DNA of 34,853 nt, from positions 1 to 34,853 of the forward strand of contig DAHYUM010000009.1 in NCBI GenBank assembly GCA_027398005.1, given 5' to 3'. Made by a program: the position numbers and the translations under genes. The stretch's first letter is position 1, and each line of letters opens with the position of its first letter. This stretch comes from a bacterium. Its GTDB lineage: Bacteria > Bacteroidota > Ignavibacteria > Ignavibacteriales > Melioribacteraceae. The notes beneath the pieces are model-generated. The model did no database searches. It saw only the letters and a list, made by a program, of their open reading frames with translations, and had not been told where the DNA came from. Positions 21,473-32,500 of this stretch are shown in pieces.

Positions 21473-24241
21473 TTGAGCGGAAGAGAAAAAGAGGTATTTT
21501 CAGAGGATTTCACATTATTCTTTCTGAAAAATATAGGCGGGTTTATACCCTACCAAAAAGCGGAGCTCTTTCTGCAAAGACTGGGGGAGGAATTATCGGT
21601 TTACCACTATAACCGGGAGACCGAGAACAACCTGATCCGGCTTTTTTCGGCACTATACGACCTGACCGCCTTTGTTAATGACGCGGTTAAGTTTCCGCAT
21701 CACCTCGAAATTATTTCGGCAATTGCGGCAAGCAGTAATTTTCTTACCGATATAACCGTGCAAAACCCAGGCTTTTTATATCAATTGTTCGATAATGACT
21801 ATCTTCTGATGGATATTACCAAGCCCCAGATTGAAAAGGGAATTAAAGAGAACCTTGAAAGGTACAAGACCTTCACTTCAAAAATTAATTACCTTAAACA
21901 GCTAAAGAAAAGATATATACTAAAGACCGGAGTAACAGATATACTCGGATTCAGGGAACTGCCCGAAACAACCGCCTCCCTCTCATTTTTGGCTGATTCA
22001 ATTCTTTCGGCGCTCTTCCACTTATGCAGGAATGAAATAGGACTTAAATACGGATGCGAAATACCCGAAAATTCATTCTGCCTTGCATCCCTTGGCAAAC
22101 AGGGAGGGGGCGAGCTAAATTACAGCAGCGATGTTGACCTGATTCTCTTTTACGAAAAGGATTATCAGTTTACGGATAAAGCCGGAAAAGAATATTTTGA
22201 ATTAATTACCGAAGTTATTCTCCTTTTCATCAAATCGGCATCGGAGATAACCGAGAAAGGATATCTTTACCGGGTCGATTTCAGACTGCGCCCCGACGGA
22301 CGGAACTCCCCCCTCTGCAGAACCATTAACGATTATATGCGTTATTACGAAGCGCGCGGCGAGAACTGGGAAAGGCAGATGCTCATAAAACTAAATTTCG
22401 TAACAGGGGATCTCGGGCTTTACTACTCCTTCTATTACTACATTCAGGGATTTATTTACCCCTCCGCTTTCAAGCATCCGGTTAAAGAAGAAATAGGAAG
22501 AATAAAAAAGGATATAGAAAGGAAGGCAGGCGCCAGCGAAAACGTTAAGCTCTTTTCGGGGGGAATAAGGGATATAGAATTCGGCGTACAGGCTCTTCAG
22601 CTTCTTTACGGCGGAAAGCTGAGAGAACTAAGGACAGGCAATACATTAAACGCGCTTAAAATGCTTGTCCGCTTTAAGATTATTGAAAAAGAGGAAGAGA
22701 TAATTTTAAAAAGCGCATATATTTTCTATAGGAAGATAGAACATTTTCTTCAGCTGATGAACGACAGGCAGACACATGTTATTCCCGATAACCCGGAAAC
22801 GATAGAGAAACTTGCAGTCTTTACCAATCTTAATGATGCGGGAGAATTCCGCAGCAAGCTGGAGAACTACAGGAATAAGGTTAGAAAGTTCTTTGCGCGC
22901 ATCATAAAACCGGAACCGGATAAGGAAGCCGGACTTATAGATTCGATAAATTTCACTTCGAAGACGAGGGCATTGAATAATTTACGCTACCTGCAGACAG
23001 GTGCCGGGCTTTTGAGCGATAAAGGCTTTGAAACCGCTGCTATAGAAAATTTTAAACTGATTGAAAAGGATTTAATTAAATACCTTGCCGGTTCGCGGAA
23101 TGCCGATAAGGTTGTAGAAAATTTTGCGCGTGTAATAAGGGCTTCGCGCTTTGTTACACTCTGGTATTCGCAGCTTAAGAACAGGAAGTTTCTTAAATGG
23201 TTTCTTACGGTCTGCGAGTATTCGCAGAAATCGGTCGATTTAATTTCGCAGGGGGGGCTGGCCGAAGACAGGTTTATTGCCGGGAGCTGTTTTAACAAAC
23301 CGGAAGAAGAAGATCTTAACAATATGGGCATTAACGAACTGCTTCTGAACCTTACGGTGCTTTATACACTCAACAAAATTAAGGCGCAAGCATTTTCCCG
23401 CTATATTGCCTCTTATATAGACGGACGGATAAGAAAGCAGGCTTCGGAATATAGCTTCGATTATTTTATTGCGGCGCTGGGCAGTTACGGCGCAATGGAT
23501 ATGAATTTAGCCTCGGATATAGATTTTATTATGGTAATAAGGAATGAAGAGGATATTGAAGAATGCGAGAGGAAATATGAAGAACTGATTAAAATGCTGA
23601 GAAAAGAAGCTGGCGAATTTGATATTGACCTGCGCCTGCGCCCCGAAGGGAAAAACGCTCAGCTTGTTAGAACTATTGCCAGCTACGAAAAATATTTTGC
23701 CGAACGGGCAAGGATTTGGGAATTCCAGTCGCTTACTAAACTGCGCCTTGTGTGCGGAAACCAAAAGCTATTCAATTCATTCAGAGAAAAGGCACTTAAT
23801 AGGATAAAAGGATTTACGGAAGAAGCCGTAAAAAGCGAAATCGCCTCGATGCATAAATCATTTACAAAAGCCCCCGCTTTTAGCGATACGGATGAAATTG
23901 ACATTAAAAAATTCCCGGGGGGATTGGCTACAATTGAGTTTGCCCTGCAATTTAAATTGCTTACCGTAAAAGGGGCATATAAAAAACATGCCGGCAAACC
24001 GGCATCTAAAATAGCCCTGGGCATGGGCAGGCAGGCAGAGGGAATCGATTATATTAAACTGGCCGGTAATTATACCGCCATGAGGGATTTTCTTTTAAAG
24101 ACACAGAATTATTCGGGGAATAGGAATTATAAAATTACGGAAGAGAATCTTAAAGGGATTACGGGATTAAGTTTGACCGGGCTAAAAGAATTGATGAAGG
24201 AAAACAGAACAATATTCAGCCGGATAACGGGAATCAGTTAG
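21473..24241 (+). CDS. glnE: Glutamine synthetase adenylyltransferase/deadenylase GlnE-like (two nucleotidyltransferase domains)
   Basis: 'SLGKQGGGELNYSSDVDLILFYEKD' and 'ALGSYGAMDMNLASDIDFIMVIRNEED' plus 'DFRLRPDGRNSPLCRTINDYMRYYEARGENWERQMLIK' and its C-half counterpart; TTG start at 21473. Confidence 0.88.
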   Translation: MSGREKEVFSEDFTLFFLKNIGGFIPYQKAELFLQRLGEELSVYHYNRETENNLIRLFSALYDLTAFVNDAVKFPHHLEIISAIAASSNFLTDITVQNPGFLYQLFDNDYLLMDITKPQIEKGIKENLERYKTFTSKINYLKQLKKRYILKTGVTDILGFRELPETTASLSFLADSILSALFHLCRNEIGLKYGCEIPENSFCLASLGKQGGGELNYSSDVDLILFYEKDYQFTDKAGKEYFELITEVILLFIKSASEITEKGYLYRVDFRLRPDGRNSPLCRTINDYMRYYEARGENWERQMLIKLNFVTGDLGLYYSFYYYIQGFIYPSAFKHPVKEEIGRIKKDIERKAGASENVKLFSGGIRDIEFGVQALQLLYGGKLRELRTGNTLNALKMLVRFKIIEKEEEIILKSAYIFYRKIEHFLQLMNDRQTHVIPDNPETIEKLAVFTNLNDAGEFRSKLENYRNKVRKFFARIIKPEPDKEAGLIDSINFTSKTRALNNLRYLQTGAGLLSDKGFETAAIENFKLIEKDLIKYLAGSRNADKVVENFARVIRASRFVTLWYSQLKNRKFLKWFLTVCEYSQKSVDLISQGGLAEDRFIAGSCFNKPEEEDLNNMGINELLLNLTVLYTLNKIKAQAFSRYIASYIDGRIRKQASEYSFDYFIAALGSYGAMDMNLASDIDFIMVIRNEEDIEECERKYEELIKMLRKEAGEFDIDLRLRPEGKNAQLVRTIASYEKYFAERARIWEFQSLTKLRLVCGNQKLFNSFREKALNRIKGFTEEAVKSEIASMHKSFTKAPAFSDTDEIDIKKFPGGLATIEFALQFKLLTVKGAYKKHAGKPASKIALGMGRQAEGIDYIKLAGNYTAMRDFLLKTQNYSGNRNYKITEENLKGITGLSLTGLKELMKENRTIFSRITGIS

Positions 24242-24902
24242 GAACGTTGGGAAGTATAAGAGCAAGATGTGGAAGAAAAATTGCGTAGAGAGCCCACATT
24301 GTTAAAGCAATTGAAACAGGTATAGTAAGGTTATCGTCGGCCCACCCCTGCGAAATATTTTCCGCAATCATGCCTACAAAGACAGCAAAAAGAGCAATTA
24401 AATATTCCCCTATACTGCCGGTAATTTTAGGCGTAAAAAATATTACTATTACGGAAGTAACAAAGAAAGCCATAGAGCCTTCGAGGCTTTTGGAAAGGAA
24501 TTTATGCCTGCCGAATTTTCTTCCTATAAGTGCGGCAAAAATATCACCTATTATTAGTACTGCAAAACCGGTAATTGCAAATATCTTGGGGAATAGAAGC
24601 ACAACAAGCACTGCCGATATAAGCACATAGGTAGCGCCGTTAAGGCTTTTTTTCTTGCTGTCCGTTTCGTGCTTGCGGAGCATAAAACCGAATATCATAT
24701 AAAAATATTTGCTTATAGAGGGGTGATAATGGCGGGTTACATCTAGAATAATAGAAAAAACAGCAAGCGGGATCAGCATTGATAATGCTAATTCCCGCGT
24801 GATAAAATAATAAACTATTGGAATGGAAAGAGAACAAAGGTGAATGCTTTTACGAAGCACTTCACTTTTATAATCAATAAATCCGTTGTCAATTGCCGTC
24901 AT
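24234..24902 (-). CDS. Dolichol/phytol kinase-like, CTP-dependent lipid kinase or CDP-diglyceride synthase superfamily protein
   Basis: Multiple TMs; '[35 protein letters not shown]' motif. Confidence 0.82.
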   Translation of the reverse strand: MTAIDNGFIDYKSEVLRKSIHLCSLSIPIVYYFITRELALSMLIPLAVFSIILDVTRHYHPSISKYFYMIFGFMLRKHETDSKKKSLNGATYVLISAVLVVLLFPKIFAITGFAVLIIGDIFAALIGRKFGRHKFLSKSLEGSMAFFVTSVIVIFFTPKITGSIGEYLIALFAVFVGMIAENISQGWADDNLTIPVSIALTMWALYAIFLPHLALILPNVPN

Positions 24903-26994
24903 CTTTCTTTTCTGTATTATCTTCGGTAATCGGGTTATTAGTTCTCTTTTCTTTTTCTTCCATTAATCTTTTAACATGGTCGGGTATTGCATCCTTGCCG
25001 TTTTCCTTAACTCCGTTTTTCTTTGCCGGGGGAAGTTCTTCCCCTTTCATAATCTTGTCAATTTCATCCGAATCGAGGATTTCCCTTTCGAGGAGTTCGA
25101 GTGAAAGTCTATGTAGAAGGTCAATATTATCCTCAAGAATTTTTTCAGCGCGTTCCATACCCGAGTTTACAATATTTTTAATTTCGCGGTCAATTTCGCG
25201 TGCCGTTTCCTCGCTGTAATCCTTATGCTTTGTAATTTCGCGCCCAAGGAATATTTCCTCTTCATTCTTTCCGAATGCAATTGGGCCAAGGGTCTGGGAC
25301 ATGCCCCATTCGCAGACCATTTTGCGGGCAATGCCGGTAGCTTTTTCAATATCGTTCCCTGCGCCGGTAGTATAACGCGAGAATACAATTTTTTCGGCTG
25401 CGCGTCCGCCTAAGGCGTAAGTAATCATAGCCTCGAGATATTCCTTGGAATAGGTATGTTTTTCGTCAACAGGCAGATAAGTTGTAACGCCGAGAGCCCT
25501 TCCGCGCGGAATAATAGTAACTTTGTGCACCGGATCGGCTTCGGGAATCATTCTGGCAACAAGAACGTGTCCAATTTCGTGGTAGGCAGTAACTTTCTTT
25601 TCCTCTTCCGAAATTATAAGGCTCTTGCGCTCCATACCCATCATAACTTTATCTTTGGCTTCTTCAAAATCATCCATCGAAACGCTTCTTTTATTTTTTC
25701 TAGCCGCCAGCAGAGCCGCTTCGTTTGCAAGGTTTGCCAGTTCGGCGCCTGCAAGGCCGGGGGTGCCTTTTGCAAGAATTTTAAGATCCACATCCTTATC
25801 CAAAGGAATTTTTCTTGTATGTACTTTAAGAATTCCTTCGCGTCCTGTAACATCTGGGCGGTCAACAACCACCTGGCGGTCAAATCGGCCGGGGCGCAGT
25901 AACGCCGGGTCAAGAACATCGGGACGGTTGGTTGCGGCAATAATAATAACGCCGCTGTTCTGTTCAAATCCGTCCATTTCAACAAGAAGCTGGTTAAGGG
26001 TCTGTTCCCTTTCATCGTGTCCGCCCCCGAGACCTGCGCCTCTGTGACGTCCGACTGCATCAATTTCATCTATAAAAATAATACAGGGAGCGTTTTTCTT
26101 TCCCTGCTCAAAAAGGTCGCGTACGCGGCTTGCTCCAACGCCAACAAACATTTCCACAAAGTCGGCGCCGCTTATAGAGAAGAATGGAACGCCTGCTTCG
26201 CCTGCAACTGCTCTTGCAAGGAGTGTCTTACCGGTGCCGGGAGGGCCCAGCAATAAAACGCCTCTGGGAATTTTACCGCCAAGTTTCTGGAATTTGCCCG
26301 GCTCCTTAAGGAACTCAATAATTTCTTCAAGTTCAAGTTTAGCCTCGTCAGCGCCGGCAACATCTTTAAATGTAACTTTGGTAGCGGCTTCCGAAATAAG
26401 TTTAGCCCTGCTTTTGCCGAAGTTAAACAGCCCGCGGGAACCGCCTGCGCCCCCCTGCATCCTTCTCATAAAGAAGAACCAGACGCCCAGTATAAGAAGC
26501 CAGGGCCAGAAGCTGATAAGCATATTCATCCATTCGTTCGATTCTTTTTCGTTCGAATAGGGAATCTGCTTGGCAACCCAAACCTGCGAATCCTCTTCAA
26601 TCTGCTTTTCAATCATTACCACATTAACTTTTTTGGTAGATACGTATGAAGAGCCCACAGGGAATTTTTCATCGGCTTTAAGAGTGCATTCAACATTAAA
26701 ATCGTTAAGCCCTGTTTTAAGCACTGTAATTTTTGCAATTTTATCGTCGTTCAGTAATTTCTTATAATCGTTAAAAGAAATGGTAGTAGAAGAGTTATCG
26801 CCTGCGGCAAGTTTCATAATAACAACGGCAATAATAATAACGGCTCCCCAGCTGAAAACGGTTTTAATCACCTTTCCCCAGTCGAAATCGCCGTCCGGTT
26901 TCTGCTGTCCGCCTGGGAAATTCTTCTTTTTATTCTGGTTTCCCTTATTATCGTTTCCGTTTGCCATAAAATTCTTATTTTCTCCGTTAAACAT
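24889..26994 (-). CDS. ftsH: ATP-dependent zinc metalloprotease FtsH
   Basis: '[48 protein letters not shown]', SRH region, zinc site 'HEIGH'. Confidence 0.98.
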   Translation of the reverse strand: MFNGENKNFMANGNDNKGNQNKKKNFPGGQQKPDGDFDWGKVIKTVFSWGAVIIIAVVIMKLAAGDNSSTTISFNDYKKLLNDDKIAKITVLKTGLNDFNVECTLKADEKFPVGSSYVSTKKVNVVMIEKQIEEDSQVWVAKQIPYSNEKESNEWMNMLISFWPWLLILGVWFFFMRRMQGGAGGSRGLFNFGKSRAKLISEAATKVTFKDVAGADEAKLELEEIIEFLKEPGKFQKLGGKIPRGVLLLGPPGTGKTLLARAVAGEAGVPFFSISGADFVEMFVGVGASRVRDLFEQGKKNAPCIIFIDEIDAVGRHRGAGLGGGHDEREQTLNQLLVEMDGFEQNSGVIIIAATNRPDVLDPALLRPGRFDRQVVVDRPDVTGREGILKVHTRKIPLDKDVDLKILAKGTPGLAGAELANLANEAALLAARKNKRSVSMDDFEEAKDKVMMGMERKSLIISEEEKKVTAYHEIGHVLVARMIPEADPVHKVTIIPRGRALGVTTYLPVDEKHTYSKEYLEAMITYALGGRAAEKIVFSRYTTGAGNDIEKATGIARKMVCEWGMSQTLGPIAFGKNEEEIFLGREITKHKDYSEETAREIDREIKNIVNSGMERAEKILEDNIDLLHRLSLELLEREILDSDEIDKIMKGEELPPAKKNGVKENGKDAIPDHVKRLMEEKEKRTNNPITEDNTEKKDDGN

Positions 26995-27003
26995 AAAAAC
27001 CTC

Positions 27004-27567
27004 TTATTCGCTTAAGACATAAATAGAAGAAAGATTCCTGTATTTCTGAGCATAATCGAGCCCGTAGCCGATAACAAATTTATTCGGAATTTCGAAACCC
27101 ACATAATCGACCTTAATATCATACTTAAGGCTTTCGGGTTTAACAAGAAGGGAAGCTACTTTAGTGCTGGCGGGGTTATGCTCTTTCAGCAGTTTTTCAA
27201 GATAGCTGATAGATAATCCTGTATCAACAATATCTTCAACAATTATAACATGCCTTTCGCTGATATCGGCATTTAATTCCTTTAATGTTTTAACTTTGCC
27301 CGACGAAATTTTCTGGTCGCCGTAGCTTGAAAGCTTTATAAAATCTATTTCGCAATGAAGATCGACCTCTTTAATCAGGTCCGAAAGGAACATGAAAGAA
27401 CCGTTAAGCACGCTTATGAATATAGGAAGTTTAGCCTTATAATCTTCTGTAATCTGCTTGCCAAGCTCTACAATTCTAGCGCGGATTTGTTCGGCACTAA
27501 TCATTTCGACAAATTTTTCGTGCCCTACGAGAATTTGTTTATTATTTACTTTATTTTCTGAATCCAT
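27004..27567 (-). CDS. hpt: Hypoxanthine phosphoribosyltransferase
   Basis: 'HVIIVEDIVDTGLSISYLEKLL' PRPP motif, 'VDYVGFEIPNKFVIGYGLDYAQKYRNL'. Confidence 0.95.
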   Translation of the reverse strand: MDSENKVNNKQILVGHEKFVEMISAEQIRARIVELGKQITEDYKAKLPIFISVLNGSFMFLSDLIKEVDLHCEIDFIKLSSYGDQKISSGKVKTLKELNADISERHVIIVEDIVDTGLSISYLEKLLKEHNPASTKVASLLVKPESLKYDIKVDYVGFEIPNKFVIGYGLDYAQKYRNLSSIYVLSE

Positions 27568-28913
27568 AGCCTTACTGTTTTTTTAGTTTTATCAGTTATT
27601 TTAAATCTGTCATCTATTCTTAAACCGCAAACCCACACAATATTGTTCCTGTTGAGCAAAATTAAACGGTTTCTTTTTTCGGAAGAGGGGACTTTCGCAT
27701 CCGTAAGGAAATCTGAAATTTTCTTAAATCCCTTCATTCCGAGCGGAATGAACTTATCCCCACTTTTCCACTTACGTAATATAAAAATATCGTCGGTATT
27801 ATCCGCCTCAATAAGTTCACTTTTTTCAAAGTTTTTTCGGTTTCCCTCCTCAATTGCGCCATTTTCGATGCCAATTCTAAAGGGGCCGATTTCAATATTT
27901 TCCCCTATTTTGAGCCTGAATTCGTCATCCAGCGCCTTGCCGGGCCTAAAAATCTCAATTCTTTCTCTTTCCTTTAGGGCCACCAGCCCCGATGAAAGAT
28001 GAACTCTTTTACCAGTCTGTTTATTTAGAAGTTCCTTAACCAGCGCATAGTCTTCGAATGTAAGTTCTTTTGAGAACTCCCTTTGGATAGCGCTCCTGAG
28101 CATAGCCCCCAGCAATTCCACTGAATTTGTAAAGGATGAGATATTGATAGAGACCCTTCCGGCTGAGAAATGGGCTTCCTTAGAAAGCAGTTCTTCGGCA
28201 ATGCGGTCCAGGCTGTTTTTCCCCTGTTCAAATATACGGCTCGAACGGAAGAGTGCATCCTCTAAAAGAGGGTTGAACTCTTTTTTGAGGTGGGGAATAA
28301 TTCTGTTGCGGAGAAAGTTCCTTTTATAATCATCCGAGAGGTTCGAACTATCGGTGCGGTATTTAATCTTGTTTTCCTTAAGGTATTCAAGAATCTCTTC
28401 TTTAGTAATTGAAAGCAGGGGCCTAATAATATTACTTCTTCTTGCCGGGATGCCCGAAATTCCATGCAGTCCGCATCCGGTAAAGAGATTAAGGAGCATT
28501 GTTTCGGCATTATCGTTTGAATTATGAGCCGTTACAATTTTATCGAAACGGTAGATGCGGGCAAGCTCTTCAAGCCTTCTATATCTTACTCCCCTTGCAG
28601 TTTCTTCAATTGAAGTCTTGGAAGCATAAGAAAGTTTTTTAATATCGGCGCTTTCCGAAAAGAGGCTGACCCCCAGAGAGGCGCACAGTAGAGAGCAGAA
28701 TTTTTCATCCCCTTCCGATTCCCTTCCCCTGAGTTTATGGTTAAGGTGGAAAGCGGAAATTTCAATGCGGAATTTCTTTTTGTATTTAAGAAGGAAATGG
28801 AGGGCAAAAACGGAGTCGGGTCCGCCGCTTAGAGCAACCAGAACATTATCCCCCTGCGCAATAAGGTTTTCGCGAGCGATAAATTTTAATATTTTCTGTT
28901 CCAGTTTAATCAT
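27546..28913 (-). CDS. tilS: tRNA(Ile)-lysidine synthetase
   Basis: 'VALSGGPDSVFALHFL' PP-loop, 'TAHNSNDNAETMLLNLFTGCGLHGISGI'. Likely start is MIKLEQ (ATG at 28913); the upstream extension runs through a terminator. Confidence 0.95.
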   Translation of the reverse strand: MIKLEQKILKFIARENLIAQGDNVLVALSGGPDSVFALHFLLKYKKKFRIEISAFHLNHKLRGRESEGDEKFCSLLCASLGVSLFSESADIKKLSYASKTSIEETARGVRYRRLEELARIYRFDKIVTAHNSNDNAETMLLNLFTGCGLHGISGIPARRSNIIRPLLSITKEEILEYLKENKIKYRTDSSNLSDDYKRNFLRNRIIPHLKKEFNPLLEDALFRSSRIFEQGKNSLDRIAEELLSKEAHFSAGRVSINISSFTNSVELLGAMLRSAIQREFSKELTFEDYALVKELLNKQTGKRVHLSSGLVALKERERIEIFRPGKALDDEFRLKIGENIEIGPFRIGIENGAIEEGNRKNFEKSELIEADNTDDIFILRKWKSGDKFIPLGMKGFKKISDFLTDAKVPSSEKRNRLILLNRNNIVWVCGLRIDDRFKITDKTKKTVRLWIQKIK

Positions 28914-28924
28914 ATAGAAAAAAA

Positions 28925-28949
28925 GGGAGCAAAGAAAAACTTTACTCCC
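28925..28949 (-). terminator. Hairpin plus U-tract between greA and tilS
   Basis: - strand GGGAGTAAAG-tttttc-like loop-CTTTGCTCCCTTTTTT. Confidence 0.75.
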
Positions 28950-28973
28950 CTGCAATATAGCTATTTATAAAAA

Positions 28974-29447
28974 CTATTCTAAATCTAGAATTTCGAATTT
29001 AATAACGCCTGCCGGAACCTTGGCCTGCACAACATCCCCTTTTTTAACTCCCATAAGAGCCTGCCCTACGGGGGAGGAAATGGCAATTTTACCCGCATTA
29101 AGGTCGGCTTCTTCGGGTGAAACGAGGATATATGTATAAGTCTTGGTATTATTAAGATTTTTCACAGTCAGTTTAGAAAGTATATGCGACTGGTCTTTAG
29201 GCATAGAAGTCAGGTCAATAATTCTGGTTCTCGAGAGCATTTCTTCAAGTTTGCTTATTTTCAGTTCCAGCAGCCCCTGTTCCTCTTTAGCAGCATCATA
29301 CTCAGCATTTTCAGATAAATCGCCGTGAGAGCGGGCTTCGGCAATTCTTTCGGCCATTGCCTTGCGTCCTTTGGTTTTAAGATCTGTCAATTCTTTTTCC
29401 AACTCGAGCATCCGTTCGCGACTCAAGTAAACTAAATTGTTCGACAC
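28974..29447 (-). CDS. greA: Transcription elongation factor GreA
   Basis: 'YLSRERMLELEKELTDLKTKGRKAMAERIAEARSHGDLSENAEYDAAKEEQGLLE', 'ISSPVGQALMGVKKGDVV'. Likely start GTG at 29447 with AGGAG RBS; the 29489 start lies inside a terminator. Confidence 0.96.
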   Translation of the reverse strand: MSNNLVYLSRERMLELEKELTDLKTKGRKAMAERIAEARSHGDLSENAEYDAAKEEQGLLELKISKLEEMLSRTRIIDLTSMPKDQSHILSKLTVKNLNNTKTYTYILVSPEEADLNAGKIAISSPVGQALMGVKKGDVVQAKVPAGVIKFEILDLE

Positions 29448-29471
29448 TGTAAAGACTCCTATTTTGTAATA

Positions 29472-29524
29472 ATAAAAAAAAATGGCCACCGCTATTGCCG
29501 GAATACCTAAGCATTTGCAGTGGC
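29472..29524 (-). terminator. Long-loop hairpin with strong U-tract between the AddB-like gene and greA
   Basis: - strand GCCACTGC (29524-29517), 24-nt loop, GCGGTGGC (29492-29485), then an uninterrupted T-run. Confidence 0.75.
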
Positions 29525-29571
29525 TACCCCCAAAACTACAAATTTTGTTTTTTTAATTCAACCGTAAATTG

Positions 29572-32500
29572 TCACTTTGATTCAGATACCCGGCAAATCG
29601 GTTTTAAGCCGCAATAACAGCAAACTATGGAATCTCTCTTAGGATTTTGCGATAAATTAAACTTTCCTTCAGATATTTCGCTTACATATTTAGCTATAAA
29701 CAGCCTGGCCTGTTTAATAAGCTCGCCGGTTAATGCCGCTTCGTCGTCATCTTTTTTCGATTTTAAATTAACTTTATCGGGCCCGAAGTCACCTTCGCTG
29801 AATTTAAGGGAATAAATAACCATTTCCGCCGGCACTAGTTTTTCGCTGTAATTATTAAACAGAATCTGCTCTGCCGCGGCAAGGTAAACCGGAAGCTGAA
29901 GCGATATGCCTGTCCACAATTCATCCTTGGTAGGTTTCTTTCCACTCAATTTATAATCGACAACCCTTAAAAATTTATTCTCATCATCAATTTCAATCCT
30001 GTCAATTTTGCCCTTTAATTTAACCCCTTCCATTTCAATTGAAGAAGTATCCTTAATTGAGTTATCGCTCCCCTCTTTTTCAACAAACCCGAAAGGCGTT
30101 TCAAAAAACTTAGGCTGATAGCCGTCCTTATTTTCTTTTTCGTGCATAAGGAGTTTGAACAGTATTGAATTTACTTTATCCCCCTTAATACCCAGAATTT
30201 TCTCTTTTTCGAAGAAATTCAATGGCGACGAAAAAGGCATCTCGTTTATTTCGTTTTCGGCAATCTCGAATAATTTAACCTTTGCCGCGGCAAACTGCTC
30301 TTCGGTACAGTCGTTCAGTTTAATTCCGTTATTCCTCAGGAAAGTAAAAAACTTATAAAACACGGAATGGAGCAGGTTGCCCATTTCAACCGCTTCAATT
30401 TCTTCGGAAGGTTCCTCTTCCGGTTTAATATTCAAAACCCGTTCGGCAAAAAATTTGAAAGGGCATTTGGCATAAGTTTCGAGCTGTGAAATAGAATACT
30501 GCTTATTCTTAAGCACGCCGAATTTTTCTTCGATAAGCTCTTTAACCGGCGCGGCAATATCGGAATTGTTAAGATCCACATACCCTGTATAAGGAGAAAG
30601 AGAATCCTCTCCGGCGCTCCTTATTTTCTGTACTTCGGAAGCCTTGTAAAAATAGTCTTTATCAAATTCCTCCCCTTCAAGTTCCGGAATAAGGAGTTCA
30701 TCTTTAACCTTTGCGGCAACAGTTCCAATCAGCTTCTGAATCTCTTCATTAGAATACACTTTAGAGGCGAAATAAGATTGCGGAAGAAGAGAAACATCGA
30801 ATAGGCGTGTAAACTCCTTAAGAAAGCTCGATTCGTTTAGCTCGCGGTTCGATTCGTTAAGGGGGGCCGATAAATAGAGCCGTTTATTAAATGCGCATAA
30901 CGATTGGTAAAAACGGTATCTTTCCTCAATTAAATGAGTCTCTTCCTGTTTCTGAAACGTGCCTGAATAAAAAATCTCGGGTTGATAGCGTGTGGGCAAA
31001 TCCCCGTCGCACAATCCGCCAATAAAAAGATAATCGAATTCAAGTCCTCTTATTTCCTCAAGGTTAGTAACCAGCACGGCGCTATCCGACTTTTCTTTAA
31101 CATTAAACCGGGCATGGCTTGCCGATGTTCGCATCTGGTCAAGGAAGAAAGATATAGGAAATTTTTTCGCGTCGCCGCACTGAACGGCCAGAAGGTTGAA
31201 TACTTCCTTAAGCGTTTCAAGAAAAGTTGTAACGGCTTTAATTTCCTTCTCCTTTTCGGCGCTTAATTCTAGTATATGGAAAGGGATATTGAGTTCGTAC
31301 ACCATTAATTCAAACTTTTCGAGGAATTCACCAATAGTAAGTTTCCCTTCGAAAGGCTTTAAAATTGAATGAATTGCCTGAATACTTTCCAGGGCCGAGG
31401 TGAAAGTTTTAATTTCCGAATCTTCCTGTTCATCGGCATTCTTATATTTTTTTCTTTCATCAACAGCGTTTTTAAGCATGGCAATCCAGTTTTCGCGCCC
31501 CCCTATAATCTTAAGCTCAATAGCCGATTTGAGAATGCTCTTCAGTTCAATCCCTTTGCCCGCAAGCACGTTGCTGCTGAATGCCCTGATAACATTCTTA
31601 AAATAATAATCATTCTCCAGAATTTCGAGCAGGTTAAGAATAGCAATTATAGGGGCAGTATATTCCAGATATACACGGTCTGTAAGGTTAAGTGGAATTC
31701 CGTAAACCGAAAAGACCTCGTTAAGCACGGGGGAATAATTCTGCACAAGATTAAAAGCCACGCAAATTTTATACGGTTCGGCATTCTCTTCAAGAATAAG
31801 TCTTTTTACTTCCTTTGCAATATTTACAATTTCCTCTTCACGGGTAAATGAATCGAACTTAAATAGCGATTCCTTAAACTCATTAATTCTTTTTCCCCTG
31901 TATTCCGAGAAGAGCTGTTCCCTGATAATTTTTTTGAAGCGGGAATTATTCCCCGATTCATTTTCCTTAATTTTAACGAATCCTCTTTTTTCAAATTTAT
32001 CGTACGTTTTATCGAGGTGGGCAAACAAGCCGCTGTTGCCTGCATAATAATCGAACTGGAGAAGCAGTGAGAGGCTCTTAATTTTGGCAAGGCGGTCAAC
32101 AATTCCGGCTTCCGGCCCCGTAAATTCATCGAAACCTTTAATTAGAATTTCTTTCGCATCGGGGAACACTTTTTTAAAATACTCCTCAAAAACCTCATCG
32201 GTCAATCCATTCAAAGCCGAATAAACATCCCCCGCCTCGAATGCGGCGAGGGAAATGGTTTTAAGCAGATAATTCTCATAAATCGAGGCGATATCGAGAG
32301 CTTTAAGTTTTTCCGAGTGGGGCAGTTTTTCGGCTTCCCCCCTTAGAACATCAGGAGTAATCCCGTTCCTTTTATACTCCGAAATTACGCTCCTTATCCT
32401 GTTAAGTGTTCCGTTCGGAATTTCCCCTTTATAGGAGGAAAAATAATTCAGTTCCGTTTCTGAAACCGCATGGCTAAGCAAAACAGCCGAGGGGGCTTCT

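Noticed and set aside
25456-26047. 148-aa and 140-aa plus-strand ORFs antisense to ftsH
   Set aside because: Embedded in the conserved FtsH AAA region; Ser/Arg-rich shadow translation with no homology-like pattern.
28914-28955. N-terminal extension of TilS (MQGSKVFLCSLFFY)
   Set aside because: Comes from translating the terminator hairpin; ATG at 28913 gives the family-typical N-terminus.
29448-29489. N-terminal extension of GreA (MAIFFYYYKIGVFT)
   Set aside because: It is the translation of the terminator stem and U-tract; GTG at 29447 has a proper RBS and family-consistent start.
31369-31851. 160-aa plus-strand ORF antisense to the AddB-like gene
   Set aside because: Shadow ORF in a well-supported coding region; no RBS or family features recognised.
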